Origin: Pseudomonadota bacterium
GTDB taxonomy: Bacteria; Desulfobacterota; Desulfovibrionia; Desulfovibrionales; Desulfovibrionaceae
Reading direction: 5' to 3'
DNA length: 64,000 bases
Assembly (NCBI GenBank): GCA_023419375.1
Contig: JAEZYD010000035.1
Coordinates: 62,001 to 126,000, forward strand
Within the stretch, counting starts at the first letter, position 1. Every line of letters begins with the position of its first letter. Position numbers and translations under genes: made by a program. Shown one piece after another: positions 8,354 to 16,452 of the stretch. The notes beneath the pieces were generated by a model. The model had not been told where the DNA came from. It did not search any database and saw nothing but the letters and a program-made list of their open reading frames with translations.

Positions 8354-8388
8354 AAAAAAAGGAGACTCTTTAACTGAAGAGTCTCCTC
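8354..8388 (-). terminator. Intrinsic terminator of pepA-cobA/hemD-purN
   Basis: On the minus strand GGAGACTCTT pairs with AAGAGTCTCC and is followed by seven T residues (plus-strand A-run 8354-8360). It lies 31 bases past the purN stop. Confidence 0.9.
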
Positions 8389-8418
8389 ATAGATTCATTC
8401 AAGCGCTTACGGCTGCGG

Positions 8419-9093
8419 TTAAAATCCCTGTTCCAGCGGCGGCCACACAAGCCAGTCGCCATCGTGCGGCGCACGGGGGCTGTTGCCGGGCTTGAGGTGC
8501 ACCTGCCGCCCCTGCACGTCTATGCGCCCCTGAGCCAGCCACTGGATTGCCTGGGGATAGATGCGATGCTCCATCACATGGATGCGGCTCATGAGGTCGT
8601 CCTCGCTTTCGCCAGCGTTGACCGGCACAACGGCCTGAATCAGCACCGGGCCGCTGTCCACCTTTTCTTCCACAAAATGCACGGTGCAGCCGGAAACCTT
8701 GACGCCATAGTTGACGGCATCCGCCCCGCCGTGCACGCCGGGAAAGCTTGGCAGCAGCGCCGGGTGGATGTTGATGACTTTTCCGGCAAAGGCCTCAAGG
8801 AACACAGGGGTCAGCAGGCGCATATAGCCCGCCAGCACCACAAGCTCCGCCCCGGCTTCGCGCAGGGCCTCAACCATGCGGGCGTCAAAGCTTTCGCGAT
8901 CGGGAAAGCTTTTGTGATCCAGTACAAGGCAGGGGATGCCCGCCTTTTCCGCACGGATCACAACACCCGCACCGGGGCGGTTGCAGACGATCAGGGCAAT
9001 GTTCACATCCAGCACGCCCTGGGCGGCCTTGTCGATCATGGCCTGAGCGTTTGTGCCGCTGCCGGAGGCCAGTATGGCGATATTCAGGGGCAT
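8419..9093 (-). CDS. purN: Phosphoribosylglycinamide formyltransferase
   Basis: 224 residues, the normal size. It transfers a formyl group from 10-formyl-tetrahydrofolate to GAR in purine synthesis. The nucleotide-binding start ILASGSGTNAQAMI is present, and the catalytic trio is N108, H110 (INIHPALLPSF) and D146 (EEKVDSGPV). It is the last gene of a pepA - cobA/hemD - purN run and begins 3 bases after the cobA-hemD stop codon, which suggests cotranscription and coupled translation despite unrelated pathways. The transcript ends at the T-run hairpin just beyond it. Confidence 0.94.
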   Translation of the reverse strand: MPLNIAILASGSGTNAQAMIDKAAQGVLDVNIALIVCNRPGAGVVIRAEKAGIPCLVLDHKSFPDRESFDARMVEALREAGAELVVLAGYMRLLTPVFLEAFAGKVINIHPALLPSFPGVHGGADAVNYGVKVSGCTVHFVEEKVDSGPVLIQAVVPVNAGESEDDLMSRIHVMEHRIYPQAIQWLAQGRIDVQGRQVHLKPGNSPRAPHDGDWLVWPPLEQGF

Positions 9094-9096
9094 GTC

Positions 9097-10614
9097 TTAT
9101 CTCGCAAAGTACGTTTTCAGGGCGTCCACCAGTGCCGGGATGGTGTAATCCATGGGCATGATGTTGCAGGTAAGGCCGTTTTTTTGCAGCGTTTCTGCCG
9201 TTACCGGCCCGATGGCGGCCAGCTTCACTTCCGGGTGCGTCTTGAGGATTGCAGCCGGGATAAGGGAGAGGAAGTTCTCCACCGTGGAGGAGGAGCCGAA
9301 GGTCACGCAGCTCAGGGTGCCAGCGTTGATGCGCTCCAGCACTTCATCCCTTTTGTGCGCGGCAGGTACGGTTTCGTAGGCGGAAATAACGTCCACCACG
9401 GCCCCAGCCTTGCGCAGTTCTTCGGGCAGCACTTCGCGGGCCTTGGCGGCGCGGGGCAGCAAAAAGCGCATGCCAGCCACGTTGCCGTTTTCACGGGCCA
9501 GCAGGCCTTCAAGCACACCCTCGGCCATATAGCGCTCGGGAATGAAATCGGGGATGATGCCACGTTCGGTCAGGGCATCGGCTGTGGCGGGGCCGATGGC
9601 GGCCACCTTGCAGTTGCCGAGCGCACGGCTGTCCTTGCCCGCCTTTGCGAGCCGCAGCCAGAAGTGCTTTACGCCGTTAACCGAGGTAAAAATAACCCAG
9701 CCGTAGCTGGCAAGATTGTCCAGAGCCGCGTCAAGTTCCGCGTAATCGGCCAGAGGGCTGATTTCAATGGTGGGGCACTGGATGACCTCGGCCCCCAGCG
9801 CCGTAAGGCTCTGGGCAAGGCCGCTGGCCTGCTCGCGCGCGCGGGTCACAACAATGCTGCGGCCAAAGAGCGGCTTTTTCTCAAACCAGCCAAGGGTGTC
9901 GCGCAGGGCGGCAACCTTGCCCACAAGAATAACCGAAGGATTGGTGAATTTGGCTTCAACCGCCGCCTGGGGCAGACGGGCCAGGGTATCCACAAGGCTG
10001 CGCTGATAGGGCGTTGTGCCGCGATAGATAAGCGCCGCCGGGGTGTGCGGGTCCATGCCTGCTTCAAGCAGATTGCGGGCGATGTCGGGCAGGTTTTTCA
10101 TGCCCATCACAAAGACCAGCGTGGAGGCGCTGGCGGCAAGGGCCTTCCAGTTGTGCACGGAGCCGGGCTTGTCCGGATTCTCATGCCCGGTGATGATGGT
10201 CACGGAAGAGGCAAAATCCCTGTGAGTCACGGGAATGCCTGCATAGGCGGGAGCGGCGATGGTGCTGCTGATGCCGGGCACTTCCTCAAAGGGAATGCCC
10301 GCAGCCGCCAGTTCTTCGCCTTCTTCGCCGCCGCGTCCGAAGATATAGGGATCGCCGCCTTTCAGGCGGGCCACAACGTTGCCTTCCTTGGCCTTGCTGA
10401 CCAGAAGGGCGTTGATCTGATCCTGCGGCAGAGCGTGGTTGCCCGCCACCTTGCCCACATAGATTTTTTCCGCATCGGGGCGGGCGTAAGAAAGCAGGCT
10501 GTCGTTTGCCAGGGCGTCGTATACCACCACATCGGCGGCGGCCAGGGCGTCACGCCCCTTGATGGTCAGCAGGCCCGGGTCGCCGGGTCCGGCTCCGATG
10601 AGAAATACCTTCAT
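9097..10614 (-). CDS. cobA-hemD: Uroporphyrinogen-III C-methyltransferase / uroporphyrinogen-III synthase fusion
   Basis: 505 residues with two enzymes. Residues 1-245 are the SAM-dependent CobA/SUMT (VFLIGAGPGDPGLLTIKG at the N-terminus, the YDALAND segment, and VARLKGGDPYIFGRGGEE near 80). About residues 255-500 are HemD (GRSIVVTRAREQASGL, then TSVNGVKHFW and the C-terminal TFGSSSTVENF). Together they cyclise hydroxymethylbilane to uroporphyrinogen III and methylate it to precorrin-2. That supplies siroheme for sulfite reductase, cobalamin, and the alternative heme route of sulfate reducers. The start overlaps the pepA stop (TAATG), so the in-frame extension to 10812 is discarded. Confidence 0.93.
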   Translation of the reverse strand: MKVFLIGAGPGDPGLLTIKGRDALAAADVVVYDALANDSLLSYARPDAEKIYVGKVAGNHALPQDQINALLVSKAKEGNVVARLKGGDPYIFGRGGEEGEELAAAGIPFEEVPGISSTIAAPAYAGIPVTHRDFASSVTIITGHENPDKPGSVHNWKALAASASTLVFVMGMKNLPDIARNLLEAGMDPHTPAALIYRGTTPYQRSLVDTLARLPQAAVEAKFTNPSVILVGKVAALRDTLGWFEKKPLFGRSIVVTRAREQASGLAQSLTALGAEVIQCPTIEISPLADYAELDAALDNLASYGWVIFTSVNGVKHFWLRLAKAGKDSRALGNCKVAAIGPATADALTERGIIPDFIPERYMAEGVLEGLLARENGNVAGMRFLLPRAAKAREVLPEELRKAGAVVDVISAYETVPAAHKRDEVLERINAGTLSCVTFGSSSTVENFLSLIPAAILKTHPEVKLAAIGPVTAETLQKNGLTCNIMPMDYTIPALVDALKTYFAR

Positions 10615-12116
10615 TATACGCCTCCCCTGGCGAGATCGAGCAGCGTACGCGCGCCAAAGGCCGTGGGCCCTACCGGAGCAAGGGGCGTGGCCTTGGCGGC
10701 CCAGTCTACCCCGGCAATGTCCAGATGGGCCCAGCGCACGCCCTCTTGAATAAAGTGTTGCAAAAAGAGCGCGGCGTTGATGGCCCCGCCTTCGCGCGGG
10801 CCCATGTGGCAAATATCGGCCACTTCGCTTTTGAGCGATTCAACATAGGGCTTCCACAGCGGCAGGGGCCAGTATTCTTCGCCGCAAGCGCCGCCTGCAG
10901 CGCGGATGCGTTCGGCAAGGTCGGCATCATCGCTGAACAGGCCCGCAAGCTGGTTTCCCAGAGCGACGGCGCAGGCCCCGGTGAGGGTGGCAATATCAAT
11001 CACCGCAGCCGGAACCCAGGTTTTCTGGGCATAGGCCAGCGCATCGCACAGGGCGAGGCGGCCTTCCGCATCGGTATTCTGGATTTCAACGGTATCGCCA
11101 TTGGCGGCGCGCACCACATCGCCGGGGCGCATGGCGCGGCCACCGGGCATGTTTTCGGCGCAGGCCAGCAGGCCCACCACGCGGCGGGGCGCGTCTTCCT
11201 GCGCAAGGGCCGCCACCGTGGCCAGCACCGCTGCGGCGCCGGTCATGTCGGCCTTCATCTGGTGCATGTTGGCGGCGGGCTTGAGGCTGATGCCGCCCGT
11301 ATCAAAGGTGATGCCCTTGCCCACAAGCACGAGGGGCTTGTCCTGCTCATGCCCGGCGGGGGCGTGCTCCAGCACGATGAGGCGGGGCGGACGGCCCGAA
11401 CCCTGGCCCACGGCCATGAGGCAGCCCATGCCTTCCTTTTCCAGATCGGTTTCGTCCAGCACGGTGCAGGCAAAGCCTTTTTCGCGCGCCAGTTCCTGTG
11501 CCTTCTGGGCCAGCATTTCAGGGTAGAGCAAATTGGGCGGCGTGGTGGCCAGGTCGCGCGCAAGGCTCACGGCCCAGGCGGCGTTTTCGCCCCTGCGGGC
11601 GGCGGCGTGGGCGGCGTCCGGCACTTCCTGGCCGTCAAAGGCCACGGCCAGCCACTGCGGGTCGGCGGTTTCGTCCGCATCGGCCTTTTTAAGGGCCGTA
11701 AAGCGGTAGAGGGCAAGCTGGGCGGCGCATACGCATTCTTCCACCAGCCGCTCACGGCCTCCGGGCAGCCGCGCCAGAGCCGGTTCGGGCAGCACTATGG
11801 ACGTGTAGCCCTGCTTGCGGCACAGTTGCACTGCGGCGGCAATGGCCTTGCGGATGTCGGCGGTGGAGACCTTTTCCCTCGGGCCAAGGCCCACGGCCAG
11901 CACCCGGGGAACGGTAAGGTCGGGATGCCCGTACAGCAGGGCCAGTTCGCCCGTCTTGCCCTTGAAGTCGCGCAAGGCAGGGGCTATGACCAGCCAGGGA
12001 GCAACCTTGTCCAGTTCAGGAATCTGCTCAAGCAGGGTTTCATCCTGGCAGACGGGGGCCAGCAGAACGTCCCCTTTCCATTGTTCCGGTCCGAGATTCT
12101 GAAAGCGTATATCCAT
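10614..12116 (-). CDS. pepA: Leucyl aminopeptidase (M17 family)
   Basis: 500 residues, typical of M17 cytosol aminopeptidases that remove N-terminal Leu and other residues. The C-terminal catalytic half carries the two-metal site: LVGKGITFDTGGISLKP, MKADMTGAAAV, and the signature NTDAEGRLAL. The N-terminal 170 residues are the macrodomain-like part. The start at 12116 has CAGGAG upstream; the longer frame to 12407 overlaps the divergent hemW promoter region and is rejected. First gene of the pepA - cobA/hemD - purN operon and divergent from hemW. Confidence 0.93.
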   Translation of the reverse strand: MDIRFQNLGPEQWKGDVLLAPVCQDETLLEQIPELDKVAPWLVIAPALRDFKGKTGELALLYGHPDLTVPRVLAVGLGPREKVSTADIRKAIAAAVQLCRKQGYTSIVLPEPALARLPGGRERLVEECVCAAQLALYRFTALKKADADETADPQWLAVAFDGQEVPDAAHAAARRGENAAWAVSLARDLATTPPNLLYPEMLAQKAQELAREKGFACTVLDETDLEKEGMGCLMAVGQGSGRPPRLIVLEHAPAGHEQDKPLVLVGKGITFDTGGISLKPAANMHQMKADMTGAAAVLATVAALAQEDAPRRVVGLLACAENMPGGRAMRPGDVVRAANGDTVEIQNTDAEGRLALCDALAYAQKTWVPAAVIDIATLTGACAVALGNQLAGLFSDDADLAERIRAAGGACGEEYWPLPLWKPYVESLKSEVADICHMGPREGGAINAALFLQHFIQEGVRWAHLDIAGVDWAAKATPLAPVGPTAFGARTLLDLARGGV

Positions 12117-12417
12117 AGGGCTGCGTCTCCTGAAAGTGCGTTGCGTACAGGCCGCCAGCGCGGTGAAAGATGCGGCAGAAGGCCGCAGGGCGCTTGCGCC
12201 GTGTTCCAATTGGTGAATATACTTCGCCGCCGCGTTTTTGCCAAGGGCGGGCAGCCGCCTGCGCGTGGAATTCCCGGCACGGCGGCGGATACGGGCATAT
12301 TCCTTGCAGCTTTTGTTCATATCTGTTGCCAGCTCGCTGCAAAACTGGCTTTTCCTTGTTCCGCAGGGTCTTACGCGCAGGCGGAGCGTTGTTTTTTTGT
12401 CACTCACAGGATCGCTT

Positions 12418-13707
12418 ATGCTGCTTTATATACATGTTCCTTTTTGCTCCACGCGCTGCCGCTACTGCGCTTTTCATTCAAGCCCGCTGGGGCGCGGCGT
12501 TGATGCGGCCAGTTCCCCCGCCGTACGCGACTATGTGGACACCCTCTTTATGGAACTGGCCCATTGGGGCGACCAGCTTGGCGGCAGCGAGGTGCAGTCG
12601 GTCTTTTTTGGCGGGGGGACGCCCAGCCTTCTTTCGCCGCGCATCATTGGCCTGACCATGGAGCGCATTAGCAAGTATTTCAGGCTCGTGCCCAAGGCCG
12701 AGGTGACGCTTGAGGCCAATCCGGAATCCCTGCGCGGCGGGCACCGCGCGGCCCAGTATCTGGATGCGGGCATCAACCGCCTTTCCATCGGCGTGCAGAG
12801 CATGGACGAAGGCATGCTGCGCCTGCTGGGCCGCCCGCACAAGGCGCAGGACAGCCTGCACGTGGCCTTTCTGGCGCGCGAGGCGGGCTGCGCCAACATC
12901 AATCTTGATCTCATGTGGGGCCTGCCGGGGCAGAGCGTGCGCCAGTGGCTGCAAACGCTCAAGGATGTCATCCGCATGACCCCAGACCATATTTCCGCCT
13001 ACGGTCTCACGCTTGAGCCGGGAACCCCGCTGGAGCTTGATGTGGAAGAAGGCCGCCTGACCCTGCCGCCGGAGCGTGACCAGAACATCATGTTCATGGA
13101 AGGCGCTGCCATGCTTGAGCAGCACGGCTACCTGCACTATGAAATTTCCAATTTCGCCCGCATGGGTTTTCAGTGCCGCCACAACATGGGCTACTGGGAG
13201 GGGGAAGACTATCTTGGTCTTGGGCCTTCGGCCACGTCCACCATCAACAACCGCCGCTGGACAAATCCTTCAAGCCAGGCCGCCTGGAACGCCCGCACCC
13301 GCGAGGGCAAACTGGCCCAGAGCGTGGAAGAACTCACGCCCGAAACGCGCGTGCTCGAGCTTTTGATGCTGCGCCTGCGCACGGCGCGGGGCCTGCGCGT
13401 CAAAGAGTACCGCGAAATGACCGGGCGCGACTTTGTGCGCGATCACCAGCGGCTGGTGCAGGCCCTGCACGAAAACGGGCTTATCCGCATCCGGCAGGGC
13501 TACATGCGGCTGACCCGTAGCGGCATGCTGGTTTCCAACTCCATTCTCAGCAATCTGTTTGCCCGCACGCGCGAGGTGCTCAAGCAGGCGGCGCTTTCCG
13601 GCGGGCTGAAACCTCAGGCCGTGGAATCTTCCGAAAGCTCCGTGGCGCAGAGCGCGCTGCACGAAGACAGCCCGGAAATCCGCCCGGTGCGCTGGCCCAG
13701 CGCCTGA
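12418..13707 (+). CDS. hemW: Radical SAM protein HemW (heme chaperone, CPO-like)
   Basis: 429 residues. The radical-SAM cysteines are C10, C14 and C17 in HVPFCSTRCRYCAF, followed by VFFGGGTPSLLSP, EANPESL, RLSIGVQSMD and NLDLMWGLPGQ. The C-terminal HemW domain has the ALGLGPSA-like LGLGPSATS. HemW proteins resemble oxygen-independent coproporphyrinogen III oxidase (HemN) but lack its extra N-terminal cysteine and act in heme transfer. The C-terminal tail (about 60 residues rich in S/E) exceeds the usual length. The start at 12418 is preceded by CAGGA; the in-frame extension upstream has no ribosome site. Confidence 0.85.
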   Translation: MLLYIHVPFCSTRCRYCAFHSSPLGRGVDAASSPAVRDYVDTLFMELAHWGDQLGGSEVQSVFFGGGTPSLLSPRIIGLTMERISKYFRLVPKAEVTLEANPESLRGGHRAAQYLDAGINRLSIGVQSMDEGMLRLLGRPHKAQDSLHVAFLAREAGCANINLDLMWGLPGQSVRQWLQTLKDVIRMTPDHISAYGLTLEPGTPLELDVEEGRLTLPPERDQNIMFMEGAAMLEQHGYLHYEISNFARMGFQCRHNMGYWEGEDYLGLGPSATSTINNRRWTNPSSQAAWNARTREGKLAQSVEELTPETRVLELLMLRLRTARGLRVKEYREMTGRDFVRDHQRLVQALHENGLIRIRQGYMRLTRSGMLVSNSILSNLFARTREVLKQAALSGGLKPQAVESSESSVAQSALHEDSPEIRPVRWPSA

Positions 13708-14088
13708 TTTGCGGTCAGGAACAGGGCCGCTGTGCAGGTTTGCGCAAGGCCGATGTTTACGCGGGGCAAAAATGCCACTAGTATGCGGCAGCCGGTCTTG
13801 ACGGTAGCCCCCCTCCGTCTGCTCGGCTGATGCGAATTGCCCGCGCCCTTGCGCGGCTATGGCTGATCCTTCCCCGCCGCCTGCGGTTACGCGCGGCGCG
13901 GGACCAACCGATTTGGGTCTGTTTACGCTATGGTTTTTTTGCTTTTTGCCTGCGCCAAAAAGTCTTTTTATTCCAGGTGAGTACCCAACGTACACTCCTT
14001 TCATAAAAAGGCTTCCATCCCTGGCAGGGAGCAAAACTTCTCACAGCGTCACAGTCCCTGAGCGTCAACGAGAATACGGAGAGAGGGT
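13708..14088 (+). other. Non-coding interval hemW to Mpv17-like gene
   Basis: 380 bases without a supported gene. There is a short GC inverted repeat at about 13876-13900 (CGCCGC ... GCGGCG) and an AT/T-rich stretch at 13920-13980. I see no clear riboswitch, tRNA or promoter pair. The interval probably holds the terminator of hemW and the promoter of the next gene. Confidence 0.4.
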
Positions 14089-14772
14089 ATGCGTCAAAAG
14101 GATTTTGTGGTTTTAGGAGTTTGTTTGGCGGCGTTCGGTTGGCTGGCTTTTGGGCCCGGGGCGCTTGAAGGCTTTATCAGCCTGACTGCCCAGTATCCTT
14201 TTGGCATGAGCTTTCTCAAGTTTGCCATTCTGGCTACCCTTGGCGAATGCATTGCCCTGCGTATCACTACGGGCGTGTACAACAGGCCCGGGTTTGGCGT
14301 TTTGCCCAAGGCGATTATCTGGGGTTTGCTGGGCATAGGCATCAAGATCGCCTTCACCGTGTACGGCGCGGGCACGTTCAAGCTGCTCAATGAGATGGGT
14401 CTGCTTTCGGGCGCTCCCACGACCTTTGGCGCCAAACTGCTCATGTCTTTTTCCATCAGTGTGCTCATCAACACGCTTTTCGCCCCGGTGCTGATGATCA
14501 CCCACAAGCTCACCGACCTGCACATTGCGGCCACCGGCGGCACGCTCAACAGCCTGTGCACCAAGCCTGATGTGGCGGCCCTGTTCCGCACCATCGACTG
14601 GAATTCCATGTGGAGCTTTGTGCTCAAGAAGACCATTCCGTTCTTCTGGATTCCCGCGCACACCATCACCTTTATGCTGCCCGCCCACTTTCAGGTGGTG
14701 TTTGCGGCGGCGTTGGGCATTGCCTTGGGCGTGATTCTGGCCTTTGCGGGCCTGCGCGCCAAGAAGGCGTAA
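14089..14772 (+). CDS. Multi-pass membrane protein, possibly Mpv17-like
   Basis: 227 residues with about five hydrophobic segments (roughly 8-28, 35-55, 70-92, 120-140 and 178-222). The C-terminal part (SMWSFVLKKTIPFFWIPAHT followed by FMLPAHFQVVFAAALGIALG) recalls the Mpv17/PMP22 pattern W-x-FW-P-x-x-x-x-x-x-x-x-P-x-x-x-R, but the Arg is absent, so the family link is tentative. Start 14089 follows GAGAGGG. It stands alone between hemW and a two-way terminator. Substrate and role are unknown. Confidence 0.6.
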   Translation: MRQKDFVVLGVCLAAFGWLAFGPGALEGFISLTAQYPFGMSFLKFAILATLGECIALRITTGVYNRPGFGVLPKAIIWGLLGIGIKIAFTVYGAGTFKLLNEMGLLSGAPTTFGAKLLMSFSISVLINTLFAPVLMITHKLTDLHIAATGGTLNSLCTKPDVAALFRTIDWNSMWSFVLKKTIPFFWIPAHTITFMLPAHFQVVFAAALGIALGVILAFAGLRAKKA

Positions 14773-14818
14773 ACAGAAAGGAAAACTCTGCGGGGTGAGC
14801 TCCGCAAGAGCATAAGCA

Positions 14819-14861
14819 TACTAAAAGACGGCCACTCCCAGAGAGTGGCCGTCTTTTAGTA
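14819..14861. terminator. Strong bidirectional terminator
   Basis: A near-perfect palindrome ACTAAAAGACGGCCACTC ... GAGTGGCCGTCTTTTAGT with A/T tracts at both outer ends. It separates the plus-strand membrane gene from the minus-strand glycerate/acid-sugar operon. Confidence 0.9.
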
Positions 14862-14888
14862 TGGCGTGCGCCCGGGCGCGGCGGCACA

Positions 14889-15191
14889 TCAGAAAAACAG
14901 GCCGCTCTGCCGGATGATTTCCTGCCCGTTGGGCAGCGAGGGCAGCAAGGTTGCCGCCATGATGGCGTAGTGCGTTGCCGTTGGCTTGAAGCCGTATCGC
15001 GGGGTCACAAATATGAACATGAGGCACAGGGCAGCCACAACAAAGACCAACACGTTGGCTTGGTTCGAGCCCCAGGGCAAGGCGGCTGCGTACAGCAGGG
15101 CATACATGCCCCACGCCGCCAGCATGGCGCAGACAAAGAGAATATTGAAGCCGGGGTGTGCGCGCCAGCTTTGCCTGTAGGTGGTCAACAT
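14889..15191 (-). CDS. Small membrane protein, last gene of acid-sugar operon
   Basis: 100 residues with two or three hydrophobic stretches (about 15-37, 43-62 and 70-85). It has a short basic N-terminus (MLTTYRQSWRAHPG) and no recognised family. It starts 3 bases after the glycerate-kinase stop, so it is almost certainly cotranslated with it. No enzyme motif is visible. An accessory role with the GntP permease, or in membrane placement of the pathway, is only a guess. The operon terminator follows at once. Confidence 0.65.
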   Translation of the reverse strand: MLTTYRQSWRAHPGFNILFVCAMLAAWGMYALLYAAALPWGSNQANVLVFVVAALCLMFIFVTPRYGFKPTATHYAIMAATLLPSLPNGQEIIRQSGLFF

Positions 15192-15194
15192 ATG

Positions 15195-16355
15195 CTATTT
15201 CCCTGCGCCCGAAGCGCCAATGCCAAGCCCCATGGAAAGGATGGCGGCTATGTTGCGCGCGGCCCTGCGCAGATTTTCATTGCCCTCGGTAAGGGCCTCG
15301 TCAATGGTGCAGGGGCGGTAGAGCACGCTTGAAACCGCATCGATGCCGTGAGCAAAGACGGCGTCCACATCGGCCCGCAGCGAACCGCCGATGGCGATCA
15401 CCGGCTTGTTGTGACGCTTTGCCACGCGGGCAACGCCCACAGGGGTCTTGCCAAAGGCCGTCTGCCCGTCGATGCGGCCCTCGCCGGTAACGACGATGTC
15501 GGCGTCGCGCACGTGCGCGTCCAGCCCCACAGCTTCGGTCACGATCTCGCTGCCGGGGCGCAGCCGCCCTTTCAAAAAGGCAAACATGGCCGCGCCCATG
15601 CCGCCAGCAGCGCCAGCGCCGGGCAGGTCCGCCATGTCCACGCCAAGGTCGCGGCGCGCAATGGCCGCAAAATTCTGCAAATATCCGTCGAGCTGCTGCA
15701 CCATCTCAGGCGTGGCCCCTTTCTGCGGGCCAAAGATGGCCGATGCGCCGCGCGGGCCGCACAGGGGATTGTCCACATCGCAGGCAACATCAATGACGCA
15801 GTCGGCAAGGCGGGCGTCAAAGGCGGACATGTCTATGCGCGCAAGCCTGCCAAGGCCCATGCCGGTGGGCTCGATTTCCTGCCCCTGAGCGTCCAGCAGC
15901 CGCACCCCAAGGGCCTGAAGCATGCCGGCACCGCCTTCGTTGGTGGCGCTGCCGCCAATGCCCAGAATGAACTTGCGCGCGCCAGCATCCAGCGCGGAGC
16001 GGATAAGCTGGCCTGTGCCGTAGCTGGTGGTATTGAGGGGATTGCGCAAGTTGGGCGGCACAAGGGCCAGACCGCTGGCTGCGGCCATTTCGATCACGGC
16101 GGTTTTGCCATCGCCGGTCAGGCCGTAAAAAGCCTCCACGGGGTCGCCCAGCGGGCCGCGTACCGTGGTGTCCACCCGACGGCCTGCCGTGGCTTCAACC
16201 ATGGCTTCCACGGTGCCTTCGCCGCCGTCCGCCACAGGAACCTTGACGTAGACCGCATCGGGGAAAACCTCGCGGAAGCCGGATTCGATGGAAAGGGCCA
16301 CTTGCAGGGCAGACAGGCATTCCTTGTACGAGTCGGGCGCGATGACGATCTTCAT
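15195..16355 (-). CDS. glxK: Glycerate 2-kinase (GarK/GlxK family)
   Basis: 386 residues, the normal size for glycerate kinase type 1, which makes 2-phosphoglycerate from D-glycerate and ATP. It begins MKIVIAPDSYKECLSA, with family motifs VADGGEGTVEAMV near residue 60, GIGGSATNEGGAGMLQALG near 130 and VTGEGRIDGQTAFGKTP near 285. Start 16355 has AAGGA upstream. It lies downstream of a GntP-type permease and upstream of a coupled small membrane protein, as part of a six-gene operon with a DeoR regulator. Its product enters lower glycolysis directly. Confidence 0.92.
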   Translation of the reverse strand: MKIVIAPDSYKECLSALQVALSIESGFREVFPDAVYVKVPVADGGEGTVEAMVEATAGRRVDTTVRGPLGDPVEAFYGLTGDGKTAVIEMAAASGLALVPPNLRNPLNTTSYGTGQLIRSALDAGARKFILGIGGSATNEGGAGMLQALGVRLLDAQGQEIEPTGMGLGRLARIDMSAFDARLADCVIDVACDVDNPLCGPRGASAIFGPQKGATPEMVQQLDGYLQNFAAIARRDLGVDMADLPGAGAAGGMGAAMFAFLKGRLRPGSEIVTEAVGLDAHVRDADIVVTGEGRIDGQTAFGKTPVGVARVAKRHNKPVIAIGGSLRADVDAVFAHGIDAVSSVLYRPCTIDEALTEGNENLRRAARNIAAILSMGLGIGASGAGK

Positions 16356-16452
16356 TGCTGATTCCTTGCTGGGGGCTGGCGGTGGAAGACAGGATACGTT
16401 TTCCATAATAGCGCCGGGGCCTGTGAAATACCAGACCCCGGCGCAGCGGTTC

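Noticed and set aside
8110..8355. 81-codon minus-strand frame upstream of mfrA
   Set aside because: Overlaps the purN terminator, lacks a ribosome site and resembles no protein.
8464..12503. Long plus-strand frames opposite purN, cobA-hemD and pepA
   Set aside because: Same GC-driven shadowing; the minus-strand genes have full catalytic motifs.
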